Assembly (NCBI RefSeq): GCF_001435995.1
Contig: NZ_AYYQ01000030.1
Location: 1 to 61,016 of the forward strand
Origin: Apilactobacillus ozensis DSM 23829 = JCM 17196
GTDB taxonomy: Bacteria > Bacillota > Bacilli > Lactobacillales > Lactobacillaceae
Reading direction: 5' to 3'
Length of the DNA: 61,016 bases
In this document: positions 34,433 to 42,498 of the stretch, piece after piece
How positions within the stretch are numbered: the stretch's first letter is position 1
How the letters are laid out: each line of letters opens with the position of its first letter
The notes under the pieces: model-generated
What the model saw: the letters and a program-made list of their open reading frames with translations, nothing else
What the model was told of the DNA's origin: nothing
Databases searched by the model: none
Made by a program: the position numbers and the translations under genes

Positions 34433-35911
34433 ATGCAAACTAGATTGAAAAGATCATTGTATGTTGGATTAGCTGCGTTAACTTTTGCATCCGTTGCAGG
34501 TACTGCAAATGCTAATGCTGCTGAAAAGACAAACACTAAGAATGATACTTCTAAGGTATCTAAGGCTAAAAAGGCTACTCCTAAAAAGAAAGTAGCTAAG
34601 AATAATAAGAAGAAGGCAGCTCAACCTAAAAAGACTGCTGCTAAAAAAGAAACTCCTAAAAAGGTAGCGCCTAAGAAGGAAAAGACATATCCTACTTTTG
34701 AATATAACGATTTAGAATATGATGCTGCTAAATCAAACGTTGTAGCTACAGGAACTGCTGGCTTATACAATAAGCCTAGTTCACGTAAAGACGCACGTTT
34801 AGTGGCTAGCAAGGCTAAAATGAGCCAATTAGCTAACTCTAAGAGTGTAGGGAACGTCTTTTACGTTGATGCAATGGCTAAGAACAGTAATGGTACTTTA
34901 TATGCTCGTGTAACTTCAATGAGTAAACAATACCACGGTTGGATTTATGCTGGTCGTACCGATTTCTCAGACGATTTAAGCCAAATCACTGGGGGAGTTA
35001 GTTACTATGAAACTATGACCCCAGCTGCTTTGCCAGCTCAAACTGATGGCTACTACTTGAAAGGTGCTTTATGGACTACTCCATGGAGAACTCAAAAAGA
35101 TAGTGCTAAGGTTGGCCTAGAATCAGCTTCTGGTTACCGTAATACTGATACTTTCCGTATCGACAACGCCGCAACAGTTCGTTCTGGCGGTCTATACTAC
35201 CACGTGGTTGATAACAATATGCCATCATTAACTGGTTGGGTCTACAGTGGTAATTTAAATGGTTCCATGACTTCTGACTTAGGTTATACCATTCGTTATG
35301 TTGACCAAGCAACTGGGAACACGGTTGATACTAAGACGGTTCCATTAACTGCACTGGGTCAAATGAATAATGGTGATAACGTTCAATTTACTAATGATTC
35401 AGCTAACAAGTACATGCCTGCTGGCTACAAACTTGCCAACTTAGGTAACGTTGATAATGTTAAAGCCGGTGGTAATGGTTTAGTTTACATTTCTAAACTT
35501 GCTAGCAACACTTCACAAATTAAATTAAACGTTTTAGGTGATGGAATTACTGGCTCAACTCAACTAACTGGAAACGATGTTCAATCAATTCCAAACTTGA
35601 ACACTAACCAAACTAGTAGCTTAAGTGGTAACCAAGGTTTAAATGTTGATATGAACAGCGTTGAAAATCAACTATTTAACACAGGCGCACCACTAAGCCA
35701 ATTTAACGGTAAGACGGTTACTGATGATAATGGAAAAACTTATTACTACTACTCATACACTTATAACTCATCCATGACACGTCAAGCCAATGCTAACAGT
35801 AAGTACGGTAATGTCTTAAATGTTTACTACAACCGAACTAAAGTTGCTACAACAAATCCTAACTCACAACAAAACACTAATGCAGGTAATCAAAATTACC
35901 TAGCGCAATAA
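34433..35911 (+). CDS. S-layer-like wall protein 2 with Lys-rich linker
   Basis: GGGGG precedes the ATG. The 492-aa product has a signal peptide (LKRSLYVGLAALTFASVAGTANANA) nearly identical to that of the 31802 gene. A Lys/Ala/Pro-rich cationic linker (~35-90) follows, suited to binding anionic wall polymers. Two wall modules end Y-H-G-W-I-Y-A-G and L-T-G-W-V-Y-S-G. A MucBP-like unit (Y-T-I-R-Y-V-D-Q-A-T-G-N-T-V) and a C-terminal domain end N-Y-L-A-Q; the paralogue ends D-Y-L-A-K. It shares promoter sequence with gene 1. Likely an abundant wall protein, possibly a minor S-layer component. Confidence 0.8.
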   Translation: MQTRLKRSLYVGLAALTFASVAGTANANAAEKTNTKNDTSKVSKAKKATPKKKVAKNNKKKAAQPKKTAAKKETPKKVAPKKEKTYPTFEYNDLEYDAAKSNVVATGTAGLYNKPSSRKDARLVASKAKMSQLANSKSVGNVFYVDAMAKNSNGTLYARVTSMSKQYHGWIYAGRTDFSDDLSQITGGVSYYETMTPAALPAQTDGYYLKGALWTTPWRTQKDSAKVGLESASGYRNTDTFRIDNAATVRSGGLYYHVVDNNMPSLTGWVYSGNLNGSMTSDLGYTIRYVDQATGNTVDTKTVPLTALGQMNNGDNVQFTNDSANKYMPAGYKLANLGNVDNVKAGGNGLVYISKLASNTSQIKLNVLGDGITGSTQLTGNDVQSIPNLNTNQTSSLSGNQGLNVDMNSVENQLFNTGAPLSQFNGKTVTDDNGKTYYYYSYTYNSSMTRQANANSKYGNVLNVYYNRTKVATTNPNSQQNTNAGNQNYLAQ

Positions 35912-35925
35912 TTATTTAAAATTGC

Positions 35926-35961
35926 TAAAAAGCTCTGTCATAATCTTGGCAGGGCTTTTTT
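35926..35961 (+). terminator. Terminator of S-layer-like gene 2
   Basis: AAAAAGCTCTGTCA / TGGCAGGGCTTTTTT with wobble pairs and T-run. Confidence 0.85.
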
Positions 35962-36051
35962 GTATTTTCTTATATACTTTTAAGTAATATAATTATTTCT
36001 ATAAAGAATATAAATATATTTATATTTTATTAATTACTTAGGAGTGATTTT

Positions 36052-36933
36052 TTGAAAAAAACATGTTACATATTTACTGTATTAATATCTTTATTGACGG
36101 GTGCAGCACTTGTTCCTGTAAATATTCATGCTGAACCCTACGTCTATACGACTCAAACTGGCAAGCATTATTTTTACAATCGTCATGATCGCGGATTGAG
36201 CCATGCTAAAAAGATATATCATGAACCCTTGTCGAAAGCCAAGGCTCGTGGTTTAACTTTATCAGGAACGGAAAGTAATTACGCTAGTAAAAAACGGAAA
36301 GTTATCCGTAAAGCTACAGTAAAACATATAAAAAAAGCAGCTAAAAAAGCTCGTAAAACTTCAGGAACGAAGCAATTAATTGATAACCATCAAATCACAA
36401 TTGTAAATAATAACAATCCAAAATTTAGCAGAAGCGAGCTATCAACCAAACATAGGGCCTGGGCTAAATATGGTCATTTAGATCACTTAAATCGTGCGAC
36501 AGCCGCTAATGCTTTGTTAAATAAATCGTTAATGCCTAAACAGGCTCGTGAACCATTACATGTCAATCCAACTGCCTGGCGTAATAAACGTGCTAATGGG
36601 AGCTGGTTATATAATCGTAGTCATCTGATTGGCTATCAATTTACAGGTCAGAATAATAATTTACGTAATTTAATTACTGGGACGAGGGCTTTAAATGACC
36701 CGGGAATGAGTAGCTATGAAAACCAAGTAGCTTCGTACTTACGTATGAACAAGCATCACTATGTTCGCTATGAAGTTATTCCACACTTTAAAGGTAATAA
36801 TTTATTAGCTTCAGGGGTGCAGATGAAAGCTCAATCAATTGGTAACGATGATGTTCACTTTAATATCTATATTAAAAATGAAGAACCGGGATTTGTTTTA
36901 AACTATGCTAATGGAACTAGCAAAGTTAGGTAG
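36052..36933 (+). CDS. Secreted DNA/RNA non-specific endonuclease (DNA-entry nuclease type)
   Basis: TTG start with GGAG 7 bases upstream. The 293-aa product has a signal peptide (YIFTVLISLLTGAALVPVNIHA), a basic stretch (~80-110) and a beta-beta-alpha-metal nuclease domain at ~110-285. The motif S-W-L-Y-N-R-S-H-L-I-G-Y-Q corresponds to the D-R-G-H / D-R-S-H catalytic motif. The histidine base is kept but the usual Asp is Asn. L-I-T-G-T-R-A-L-N-D contains the metal-binding Asn. Such enzymes (EndA type) degrade extracellular DNA or process DNA for uptake. It lies tail-to-tail with a ComK-like regulator, sharing a terminator, which fits a competence role. Confidence 0.85.
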   Translation: MKKTCYIFTVLISLLTGAALVPVNIHAEPYVYTTQTGKHYFYNRHDRGLSHAKKIYHEPLSKAKARGLTLSGTESNYASKKRKVIRKATVKHIKKAAKKARKTSGTKQLIDNHQITIVNNNNPKFSRSELSTKHRAWAKYGHLDHLNRATAANALLNKSLMPKQAREPLHVNPTAWRNKRANGSWLYNRSHLIGYQFTGQNNNLRNLITGTRALNDPGMSSYENQVASYLRMNKHHYVRYEVIPHFKGNNLLASGVQMKAQSIGNDDVHFNIYIKNEEPGFVLNYANGTSKVR

Positions 36934-36934
36934 T

Positions 36935-36970
36935 AAAAAAGCGTTACGAAAATATTCGTAACGCTTTTTG
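36935..36970. terminator. Bidirectional terminator, nuclease / ComK-like gene
   Basis: AAAAAAGCGTTACGAA-aata-TTCGTAACGCTTTTTG, nearly perfect, between convergent stop codons. Confidence 0.9.
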
Positions 36971-36971
36971 A

Positions 36972-37595
36972 TTATTCATATTCATTTAATTTCTTTTTGA
37001 TAACCGTGTTAGTAGAATAGTTAATAAAATCAACGATTGATAACTGTTCAACGAGATTATTTTTGAACCTTAAATATTCTAAATCGGCATGGTATTCGTT
37101 GCCCCAATAAAAGCTAATTTCTTGCATGAAACGATCGATTGTACACTTCATTTCAAAAGCTCGGGATTTCTGTCGTAATATGTAATCGACTTTACTTTTC
37201 ATCTTAATACTAATTGAACTATTGATTTGTACGTTAATGTATTCGTCATTAATATCGGGCATAATTTTGCAATTTGGATTATAAACAATCCAAGAACGAT
37301 TGTTACCGTTGCGATTAATCTTTTGTAGCGGTAATAATAAAAATCGATTGTATAAAAAAGGCGGATTATTATGAAAGCCTAAAAAACTAGCAAACGTCTT
37401 ATTCAGTCCACGATTAGTTAGTTGATTACTATTCCAAAATGGTCTCAATAATGTATTGGTAGTCACTTCAGTCATAATGAATCCGTATGGATATTCAACA
37501 ATGACACTATTGTATTTTTGATACTTACCTTTTATATCAATTATCAAGATAGTTTTACTTAAATTTAATTGATAGTTTTTTACTTTTCGATGCAC
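36972..37595 (-). CDS. comK: ComK-like competence transcription factor
   Basis: The GTG at 37595 gives 207 aa (B. subtilis ComK is 192). It starts V-K-N-Y-Q-L-N. The pattern fits ComK: L-L-R-P-F-W-N-S-N-Q-L-T-N-R-G, F-L-G-F-H-N-N-P-P-F-L-Y-N-R-F-L-L-L-P, R-S-W-I-V, then I-S-I-K-M-K near the centre. ComK binds paired AT-boxes and activates DNA-uptake genes. The GTG has no ribosome site. The same frame is open 28 codons further up to an AGGAGG followed after 8 bases by ATT (37679), so the true start may be non-canonical. Promoter and dyad are described separately. Identification rests on pattern memory and is moderately sure. Confidence 0.65.
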   Translation of the reverse strand: MHRKVKNYQLNLSKTILIIDIKGKYQKYNSVIVEYPYGFIMTEVTTNTLLRPFWNSNQLTNRGLNKTFASFLGFHNNPPFLYNRFLLLPLQKINRNGNNRSWIVYNPNCKIMPDINDEYINVQINSSISIKMKSKVDYILRQKSRAFEMKCTIDRFMQEISFYWGNEYHADLEYLRFKNNLVEQLSIVDFINYSTNTVIKKKLNEYE

Positions 37596-37676
37596 GTTGC
37601 TGGGGGATATCTTTTCAATGTTAATGATTGAACCAAGTTGATTTTTTTCGATGATTTGTTTATCGACAGAATCAAG

Positions 37677-37748
37677 AATGACTGAAACCTCCTAGTAATT
37701 TAAAAACACACAAGATTTAAATATAGCAGATTTCAGTCATTAAAACAA
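37677..37748 (-). promoter_or_regulatory. Promoter and 11-bp dyad controlling the ComK-like gene
   Basis: Minus strand: TTGTTT (37743-37748), 17-base spacer, TATATT (37720-37725). Perfect inverted repeats AATGACTGAAA (37677-37687) and TTTCAGTCATT (37731-37741) have centres 54 bp apart. One arm sits in the promoter spacer, the other between the AGGAGG ribosome site and the first codons. This suggests operator looping or autoregulation. Confidence 0.55.
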
Positions 37749-37768
37749 TCTTATATTAACAATATTTA

Positions 37769-38398
37769 TTATTTTATTGTATTGCGAAGATAGTTTGCGA
37801 TATTGATTGCGATTTCTTGGTAAGTTTGACCGTTGGGATGCAAGTGGCAATCATTTAATTTGTTTTGATAATTATGGTTATTGATAAGATTTGGATTCCA
37901 TACTCGCCAGTCTAAGACGTCGATATTTAAGACTTGATAGGTTAATTTTAAAGCATCTAATAAGTCGTTAAAAGTATAACCACCTTTACAAAAAACATCA
38001 CTAGCGTTTTTGTAATCATCATATCTGGTAGTAGGTAATATGCCAATGATTTTTACATCAGGGTTAGCTTGGCAAATTATATTGATATTGTTAGCTAAGG
38101 TCAGGCTAACATCTTCAATTGAGGCTTTACTATGGCCATAATCGTTAGTTCCGTAAAAGCAGATAGCTAATTGGTAATTACGCCAGTTAATGCTTCTAAT
38201 CTTTTGTGGCATATCGATTTCACGAGTTCCGGTGATGGTAGCACCATTTTCACCAGCGTTATCAACATTAGCGTGCAAATAGTAAGCTAACCATTTGGGG
38301 TAGTTACTACTTAAAACTTCATGCCCATTTGAACCCTTAGTGATGGAGTCACCGATGGCTATAATTGGACAATTATTAAAATTAAAAGTCTTTTTCAA
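37769..38398 (-). CDS. SGNH/GDSL hydrolase family protein
   Basis: TTG start with AAGGAGG 8 bases upstream. The 209-aa cytoplasmic protein has the four SGNH blocks: I-G-D-S-I-T-K-G (nucleophile Ser ~18), G-E-N-G-A-T-I-T-G, Y-G-T-N-D-Y-G, and D-C-H-L-H-P-N-G (Asp/His, ~190). It is expected to hydrolyse an ester or deacetylate a carbohydrate; the substrate is unknown. No signal peptide. A TTTTCA-16-TATAAT promoter lies at 38422-38449 on the minus strand. No clear terminator is seen before the ComK-like gene. Confidence 0.88.
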   Translation of the reverse strand: MKKTFNFNNCPIIAIGDSITKGSNGHEVLSSNYPKWLAYYLHANVDNAGENGATITGTREIDMPQKIRSINWRNYQLAICFYGTNDYGHSKASIEDVSLTLANNINIICQANPDVKIIGILPTTRYDDYKNASDVFCKGGYTFNDLLDALKLTYQVLNIDVLDWRVWNPNLINNHNYQNKLNDCHLHPNGQTYQEIAINIANYLRNTIK

Positions 38399-38477
38399 TA
38401 TGATAACCTCCTTAGAAATAAATTATATTGTTGTTGAATAGGTTGAAAAAACGATATTAAATTGTTACGATTAACAT

Positions 38478-38731
38478 ACTTATTGATATGGGGAGAAGTA
38501 ATTTACCAAGCGATAAATATCAATATAATTATCCATGTTTTTACCGCCAAACACAAATTACTTTTCATATTGTTAATCTAGTTAATAGAATTAACTACCA
38601 TTAATTATGACTAAATAAATGGGGCGAAAACAAATCGAAAGTTCTTCCAAATGGATACTTAGTACAATCTTCCTTATTGATAATTAGGCTTATGAATTTT
38701 TATTTTATAAAGATTCGTAAGCCTATTTTAT
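38478..38731 (+). ncRNA. Candidate structured RNA in a 475-bp gap
   Basis: TTGAAA (38443), 17-base spacer, TACGAT (38466) predict a start near 38478. Two inverted repeats interleave: TATTGATAT (38481) with ATATCAATA (38517), and AGAAGTAATTT (38494) with AAATTACTTTT (38555, 10 of 11). This is a pseudoknot topology. A terminator-like hairpin (38684-38725) ends TTTTATTT. A 38-codon ORF from 38488 lacks a ribosome site. No family was recognised. Confidence 0.3.
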
Positions 38732-38741
38732 TTGCAAATGT

Positions 38742-38806
38742 TATAATATAGTTCCTTGGCAGGGGCAACAACTAGCTGCACTTTTTAAAAGTGTAGCTTT
38801 TTTAAT
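38742..38806 (+). promoter_or_regulatory. TATAAT box plus early terminator: possible attenuator leader
   Basis: TATAAT (38742-38747) lacks a clear -35. About 20 bases after the expected start comes an intrinsic terminator AGCTGCACTT / AAGTGTAGCT with TTTTTT (38774-38806). GCAG (in GGCAGGGG) could pair with CTGC of the stem as a weak alternative. It precedes the DeoB-like and nupC genes. No known riboswitch was recognised. Confidence 0.4.
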
Positions 38807-38873
38807 ATTTACTTAATTAATATCTTCTGGTAAAATACTTAGTTAAAAATAAAAATAGATATGGAGGGCATAA

Positions 38874-39710
38874 ATGATGGATTTAAATAGAGTGATTGTA
38901 TTAGATTTAGCTTCACTTGGTATGGGCGAAGGTCCAGATGCTAACCGTTTTAATTCTGTTAATGCTGATACTATTGGTCATTTAGATGCTTCATATGCTG
39001 ACAGGGTGGTAGTGCCTACTTTAATTGATTTAGGGTTAGGTAATATTCGTTGGGATAATCCGCTGGCACATATTCCTGAAGTTTCCACTAGTCGTGGTTT
39101 CTATGGCAAAATGTGCAGCAAGGTAAATTCTGCCAGTGTTAATTCAGGTCTACGCGAAATGTTTGATTTTAATGCTAGCACCCGTACTCTTTCTATTTTT
39201 GATTTATTGGCTCGTCAATTTAATAATGTTTCAATTATCGCAAGCTTTGCTAATTATTTGGAAAATCAGAATATTAATAATTCTGTTCAAGTTCCAGATG
39301 ATAGCAAAGCTTTTATTGAATTGTCCAATAAATTAAATTCACAACACGATGGGTTTATTTACTGTCAGCCACCAGAACTGAAGAGCTATGCTAAGGCTAA
39401 AGATGCTGATGGATATGTTCGTCAATTAAATTGGTTAGATGGCAAGATTCAATCACTTTGTGAAACTTTAGAAAGAGAAGATTTGTTAATCATTACCGCT
39501 AATTTTGCCAATGATCCGACTTATCAAGGTCAGCAAATTACTCGAGAATACTTACCATTGTTAATTTATACATCTAGTATTGAACATGGTCGTTCGTTAG
39601 GTATTAAGCGTTCATCTGGAGTAATTGCATCAACTATCTTGGATGTTTTTGGATTATATGATGCTGATACAATGGAAAATCCTAGTTTGTTGCATAATTT
39701 AGAAAACTAG
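38874..39710 (+). CDS. DeoB-derived (phosphopentomutase-like) protein lacking catalytic residues
   Basis: GGAGG precedes ATGATG; either ATG may start. At 278 aa it is far shorter than DeoB (~390). Clear homology remains at the start (S-L-G-M-G-E-G-P-D-A-x-R-F, A-D-T-I-G-H-L, L-G-L-G-N-I-R) and end (D-L-L-I-I-T-A-N-F-A-N-D-P, T-R-E-Y-L-P-L-L). The cap domain is missing. The metal Asp in M-D-S-V-G-I-G is Ala. The D-T-x-T-G-H nucleophile motif is S-V-N-S-G-L. The D-H-G metal pair is N-F-A. The H-T-R-E-Y histidine is Ile. It cannot be a working phosphopentomutase. The frame is intact and next to nupC, so it may be a regulatory or binding pseudoenzyme. Confidence 0.75.
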   Translation: MMDLNRVIVLDLASLGMGEGPDANRFNSVNADTIGHLDASYADRVVVPTLIDLGLGNIRWDNPLAHIPEVSTSRGFYGKMCSKVNSASVNSGLREMFDFNASTRTLSIFDLLARQFNNVSIIASFANYLENQNINNSVQVPDDSKAFIELSNKLNSQHDGFIYCQPPELKSYAKAKDADGYVRQLNWLDGKIQSLCETLEREDLLIITANFANDPTYQGQQITREYLPLLIYTSSIEHGRSLGIKRSSGVIASTILDVFGLYDADTMENPSLLHNLEN

Positions 39711-39806
39711 TATTTATTGAATTTAAGGGGGGTGATGAGCTAGTTTTTATTTATTAAGCAGCATGATTTGTGGTCTATTAATTTATAGAGAGAGGAATTT
39801 ATTATA

Positions 39807-41057
39807 ATGTATCTTTTAGTTAATATCTTAGGTATTTTTGTATTTTTAGGTATTGCGTTACTTTTTTCAAAGAACCGTAAGGCAATTAATTGGCGTTCTG
39901 TAATTACTGTTTTAATTTTGAACTTATTCATTGCTTATATTCTTACAGAATTTGCTTGGGGACGTGCGGCTGTTAATGCTACTGCTAATGGTTTTACTGA
40001 ACTAGTTAAAGTTGCTAATGCAGGGATTTCTTTTGCTTTACCTAGTTGGTTGAATATGAAATCACCTGATTTTGTAACTAGTTCACTATTACCAATTCTA
40101 TTAATTGTACCTGTTTTTGATATTTTAACTTATATTGGTGTACTTCCATGGATTATTAAATGGGTTGGCCGTGGCTTAGCATTCATTACTGGTCAACCAA
40201 AATTTGAATCATTCTTTGCAGTTGAAATGATGTTTTTAGGTAATACAGAAGCACTTGCGGTTTCTGGTCTTCAATTGAAGAAAATGTCTGCCGAACGTAA
40301 CGTTGTGATTGCAATGATGTCAATGTCTTGTGTAACTGCTTCTATTTTAGGTGCTTATACTCAAATGGTTCCGGGTCAATACGTATTAACTGCTGTGCCT
40401 TTAAATATTTTAAATGCTGTTATTATTAGTTCTATTTTAAGTCCAGTTAAAGTTACTCCAGAAGAAGATACAATTGCTAAGATGGGTGGTTCAGCAGCTA
40501 ATGACTCAGCCGAAGTAGCTGAAAAGGTTGTTGATAAAGACAAACCAGCTGAAAAAGAACCTTTCTTCTCTTTCTTAGGTGATTCAATTTTAGGCGCTGG
40601 TAAGTTAATCTTAATTATTACCGCTAATGTGATTGCATTCGTTGCTTTAGCGGCTTTAGTAGATAAGATTCTTAGTTTTATTAACCCTAATTTATCATTA
40701 GAACACATTTTAGGTATTATTATGTTCCCATTTGCATGGTTAATGGGTTCAGATGTAAACACTGCCTTTAATTTTGCTCAACAAATGGGAACTAAGCTAA
40801 TCACTAACGAATTTGTGGTTATGGGTAAAGTTAGCCCTCATATTAATGATTTTGCACCTCACTACCGTGCACAATTAACTGTTTTCTTAACTTCATTTGC
40901 TAACTTATCAACAGTTGGTATGATTGTTGGTGCTTTCAAAGGATTAGTTGATCGTGCTAAGAACGATGTTATTTCACATAACGTTGGTTACATGTTACTA
41001 TCAGGGATTTTAGTTTCACTAATGTCTGCTGGAGTAATTGGTTTATTCGTATGGTAA
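39807..41057 (+). CDS. nupC: Concentrative nucleoside transporter, NupC/CNT family
   Basis: AGAGGA precedes the ATG. The 416-aa protein has about ten hydrophobic segments and CNT family motifs: F-V-F-L-G-I-A at the start, A-V-E-M-M-F-L-G-N-T-E-A (substrate-binding region, ~145), M-S-C-V-T-A-S-I-L-G-A-Y. Later W-L-M-G-S-D and A-N-L-S-T-V-G-M-I-V-G appear near the C-terminus. It imports nucleosides with H+ or Na+. It lies ~96 bases after the DeoB-like gene with no terminator between, so co-transcription is likely. The gap contains an isolated strong ribosome site (AAGGGGGG, 39725) followed by only ATG-AGC-TAG. Confidence 0.92.
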   Translation: MYLLVNILGIFVFLGIALLFSKNRKAINWRSVITVLILNLFIAYILTEFAWGRAAVNATANGFTELVKVANAGISFALPSWLNMKSPDFVTSSLLPILLIVPVFDILTYIGVLPWIIKWVGRGLAFITGQPKFESFFAVEMMFLGNTEALAVSGLQLKKMSAERNVVIAMMSMSCVTASILGAYTQMVPGQYVLTAVPLNILNAVIISSILSPVKVTPEEDTIAKMGGSAANDSAEVAEKVVDKDKPAEKEPFFSFLGDSILGAGKLILIITANVIAFVALAALVDKILSFINPNLSLEHILGIIMFPFAWLMGSDVNTAFNFAQQMGTKLITNEFVVMGKVSPHINDFAPHYRAQLTVFLTSFANLSTVGMIVGAFKGLVDRAKNDVISHNVGYMLLSGILVSLMSAGVIGLFVW

Positions 41058-41062
41058 TCAAA

Positions 41063-41101
41063 TAAAAAAGAAGCGGTAAAAAATTTATCGCTTCTTTTTT
41101 T
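41063..41101. terminator. Bidirectional terminator, nupC / aspA
   Basis: AAAAAGAAGCG ... CGCTTCTTTTTTT stem with A and T runs, between convergent genes. Confidence 0.85.
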
Positions 41102-41115
41102 GTGTAATTTAGTAT

Positions 41116-42498
41116 TTATTGAATTGCACTGTCTTGGTTATCACAGTTAGTTAGTACTTCAGGACTAAATAGATTTTCAACGGTTGCTGAATCCAATAGT
41201 TGTTTATCTAGCACTAATTTTTTAACTGATATATTTTTGTTGAGAGCCTCTTTTACGATGCTAGTTGCTTTTTCATAACCAATCTTGGGGGTTAGTACCG
41301 TCGCGGTGATTGCAGATTTTTCCACATTCTTTCTATTATATTGTGCATTAACTTGAATGCCTTTTAGACAATTATTAATTAGGGTTTCTATGGCTTTAGT
41401 TAAATGCTCTTCAGAAGTTAAGATATCACGGAACATAATTGGTTCAAAGGCGTTTAGTTCTAATTGACCACCTTCAGCGGCTAAGGATACGGTTAAGTTT
41501 TTGCCAATCACTTCAAAGGCCACTTGATTAACAACTTCTGGAATCACTGGGTTAATTTTACCAGGCATAATAGATGATCCAGCAGCTTTCTTAGGTAAAC
41601 TAATTTCGTTTAAACCAGTTTGTGGACCACTTGATAGTAATCGTAAGTCGTTAGCAACTTTAGATAAATTCATAGCTAGAGTTTTTAACGCTCCTGAAAA
41701 TTCAGCGAAACTGTCACAATTTTGGGTTGCGTCAATTAAATCATCAGCTTGTTGTAGATTGAGTCCGCTAACTTCGCTTAAGATAGGTACAATATTATTT
41801 TGATAATATTCACTAGCGTTTAATCCGTTACCGATAGCGGTACCACCTAAATTAATGATGGTTAGATTTTTGGCAGCGTTGCGAATCCGTTTATAGTCGC
41901 GTTTGAACAGGGATGCATATGCTTTGAACGACCTGCCATATGTAGTTGGAATTGCATCTTGTAACTGAGTTCTTGCGATTTTAATTGTTTTTTGATGTTG
42001 AATGCTAAGCTCAGTGAACTGATTGATTAGATTGTCGATTGACTGGAGCAACTTAGGAGCTAATTTTAACATGCCCATTTTACCAGCCGTTGGGAATGTA
42101 TCATTAGTGGATTGCGATTGGTTGACATCATCATTGGGGTGAATTTTAATATCAGTCATCTGATAAGCTAGCTGTGCTACGACTTCATTAGCACTCATAT
42201 TAGTCGATGTTCCGGCACCACCTTGAATAGCTGGAACTATGAATGCTCGATAATCATGGTTATCAATTAACTTTTTACAAGCATTAATAATTGCGTCGGC
42301 TTTACTTTTTGATAAAGTATCAGCCTTGAGGTTAGCTTTAGCAGCAGCTAATTTGATTTCTAACATACTCTCTAATATAGCTGGATGAACTTTCTCACTA
42401 GTAATAGGGAAATTATGAACTGCTCTTAATGAATGAATCCCATATAGTGCATCGTCTTTAACTTCCATTTTTCCTAAACAATCTTGATCAATTCGCAT
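41116..42498 (-). CDS. aspA: Aspartate ammonia-lyase
   Basis: The ATG at 42498 has AGGAG 8 bases upstream and starts M-R-I-D-Q-D-C-L-G, as in AspA; the frame open further upstream lacks homology. The 460-aa protein has the fumarase/aspartase signature G-S-S-I-M-P-G-K-I-N-P-V (~315), with S-T-N-D-T-F-P-T-A and T-Q-L-Q-D-A-I-P-T. It continues V-V-N-Q-V-A-F-E-V-I-G, as in aspartases rather than fumarases. It converts L-aspartate to fumarate and ammonium in the cytoplasm, feeding fumarate to malate metabolism or electron disposal. Length and active-site residues are normal. Confidence 0.9.
   Translation of the reverse strand: MRIDQDCLGKMEVKDDALYGIHSLRAVHNFPITSEKVHPAILESMLEIKLAAAKANLKADTLSKSKADAIINACKKLIDNHDYRAFIVPAIQGGAGTSTNMSANEVVAQLAYQMTDIKIHPNDDVNQSQSTNDTFPTAGKMGMLKLAPKLLQSIDNLINQFTELSIQHQKTIKIARTQLQDAIPTTYGRSFKAYASLFKRDYKRIRNAAKNLTIINLGGTAIGNGLNASEYYQNNIVPILSEVSGLNLQQADDLIDATQNCDSFAEFSGALKTLAMNLSKVANDLRLLSSGPQTGLNEISLPKKAAGSSIMPGKINPVIPEVVNQVAFEVIGKNLTVSLAAEGGQLELNAFEPIMFRDILTSEEHLTKAIETLINNCLKGIQVNAQYNRKNVEKSAITATVLTPKIGYEKATSIVKEALNKNISVKKLVLDKQLLDSATVENLFSPEVLTNCDNQDSAIQ

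Noticed and set aside
38488-38604. A 38-codon ORF in the 475-bp gap
   Set aside because: No ribosome site and no recognisable protein; it overlaps the candidate RNA structure.
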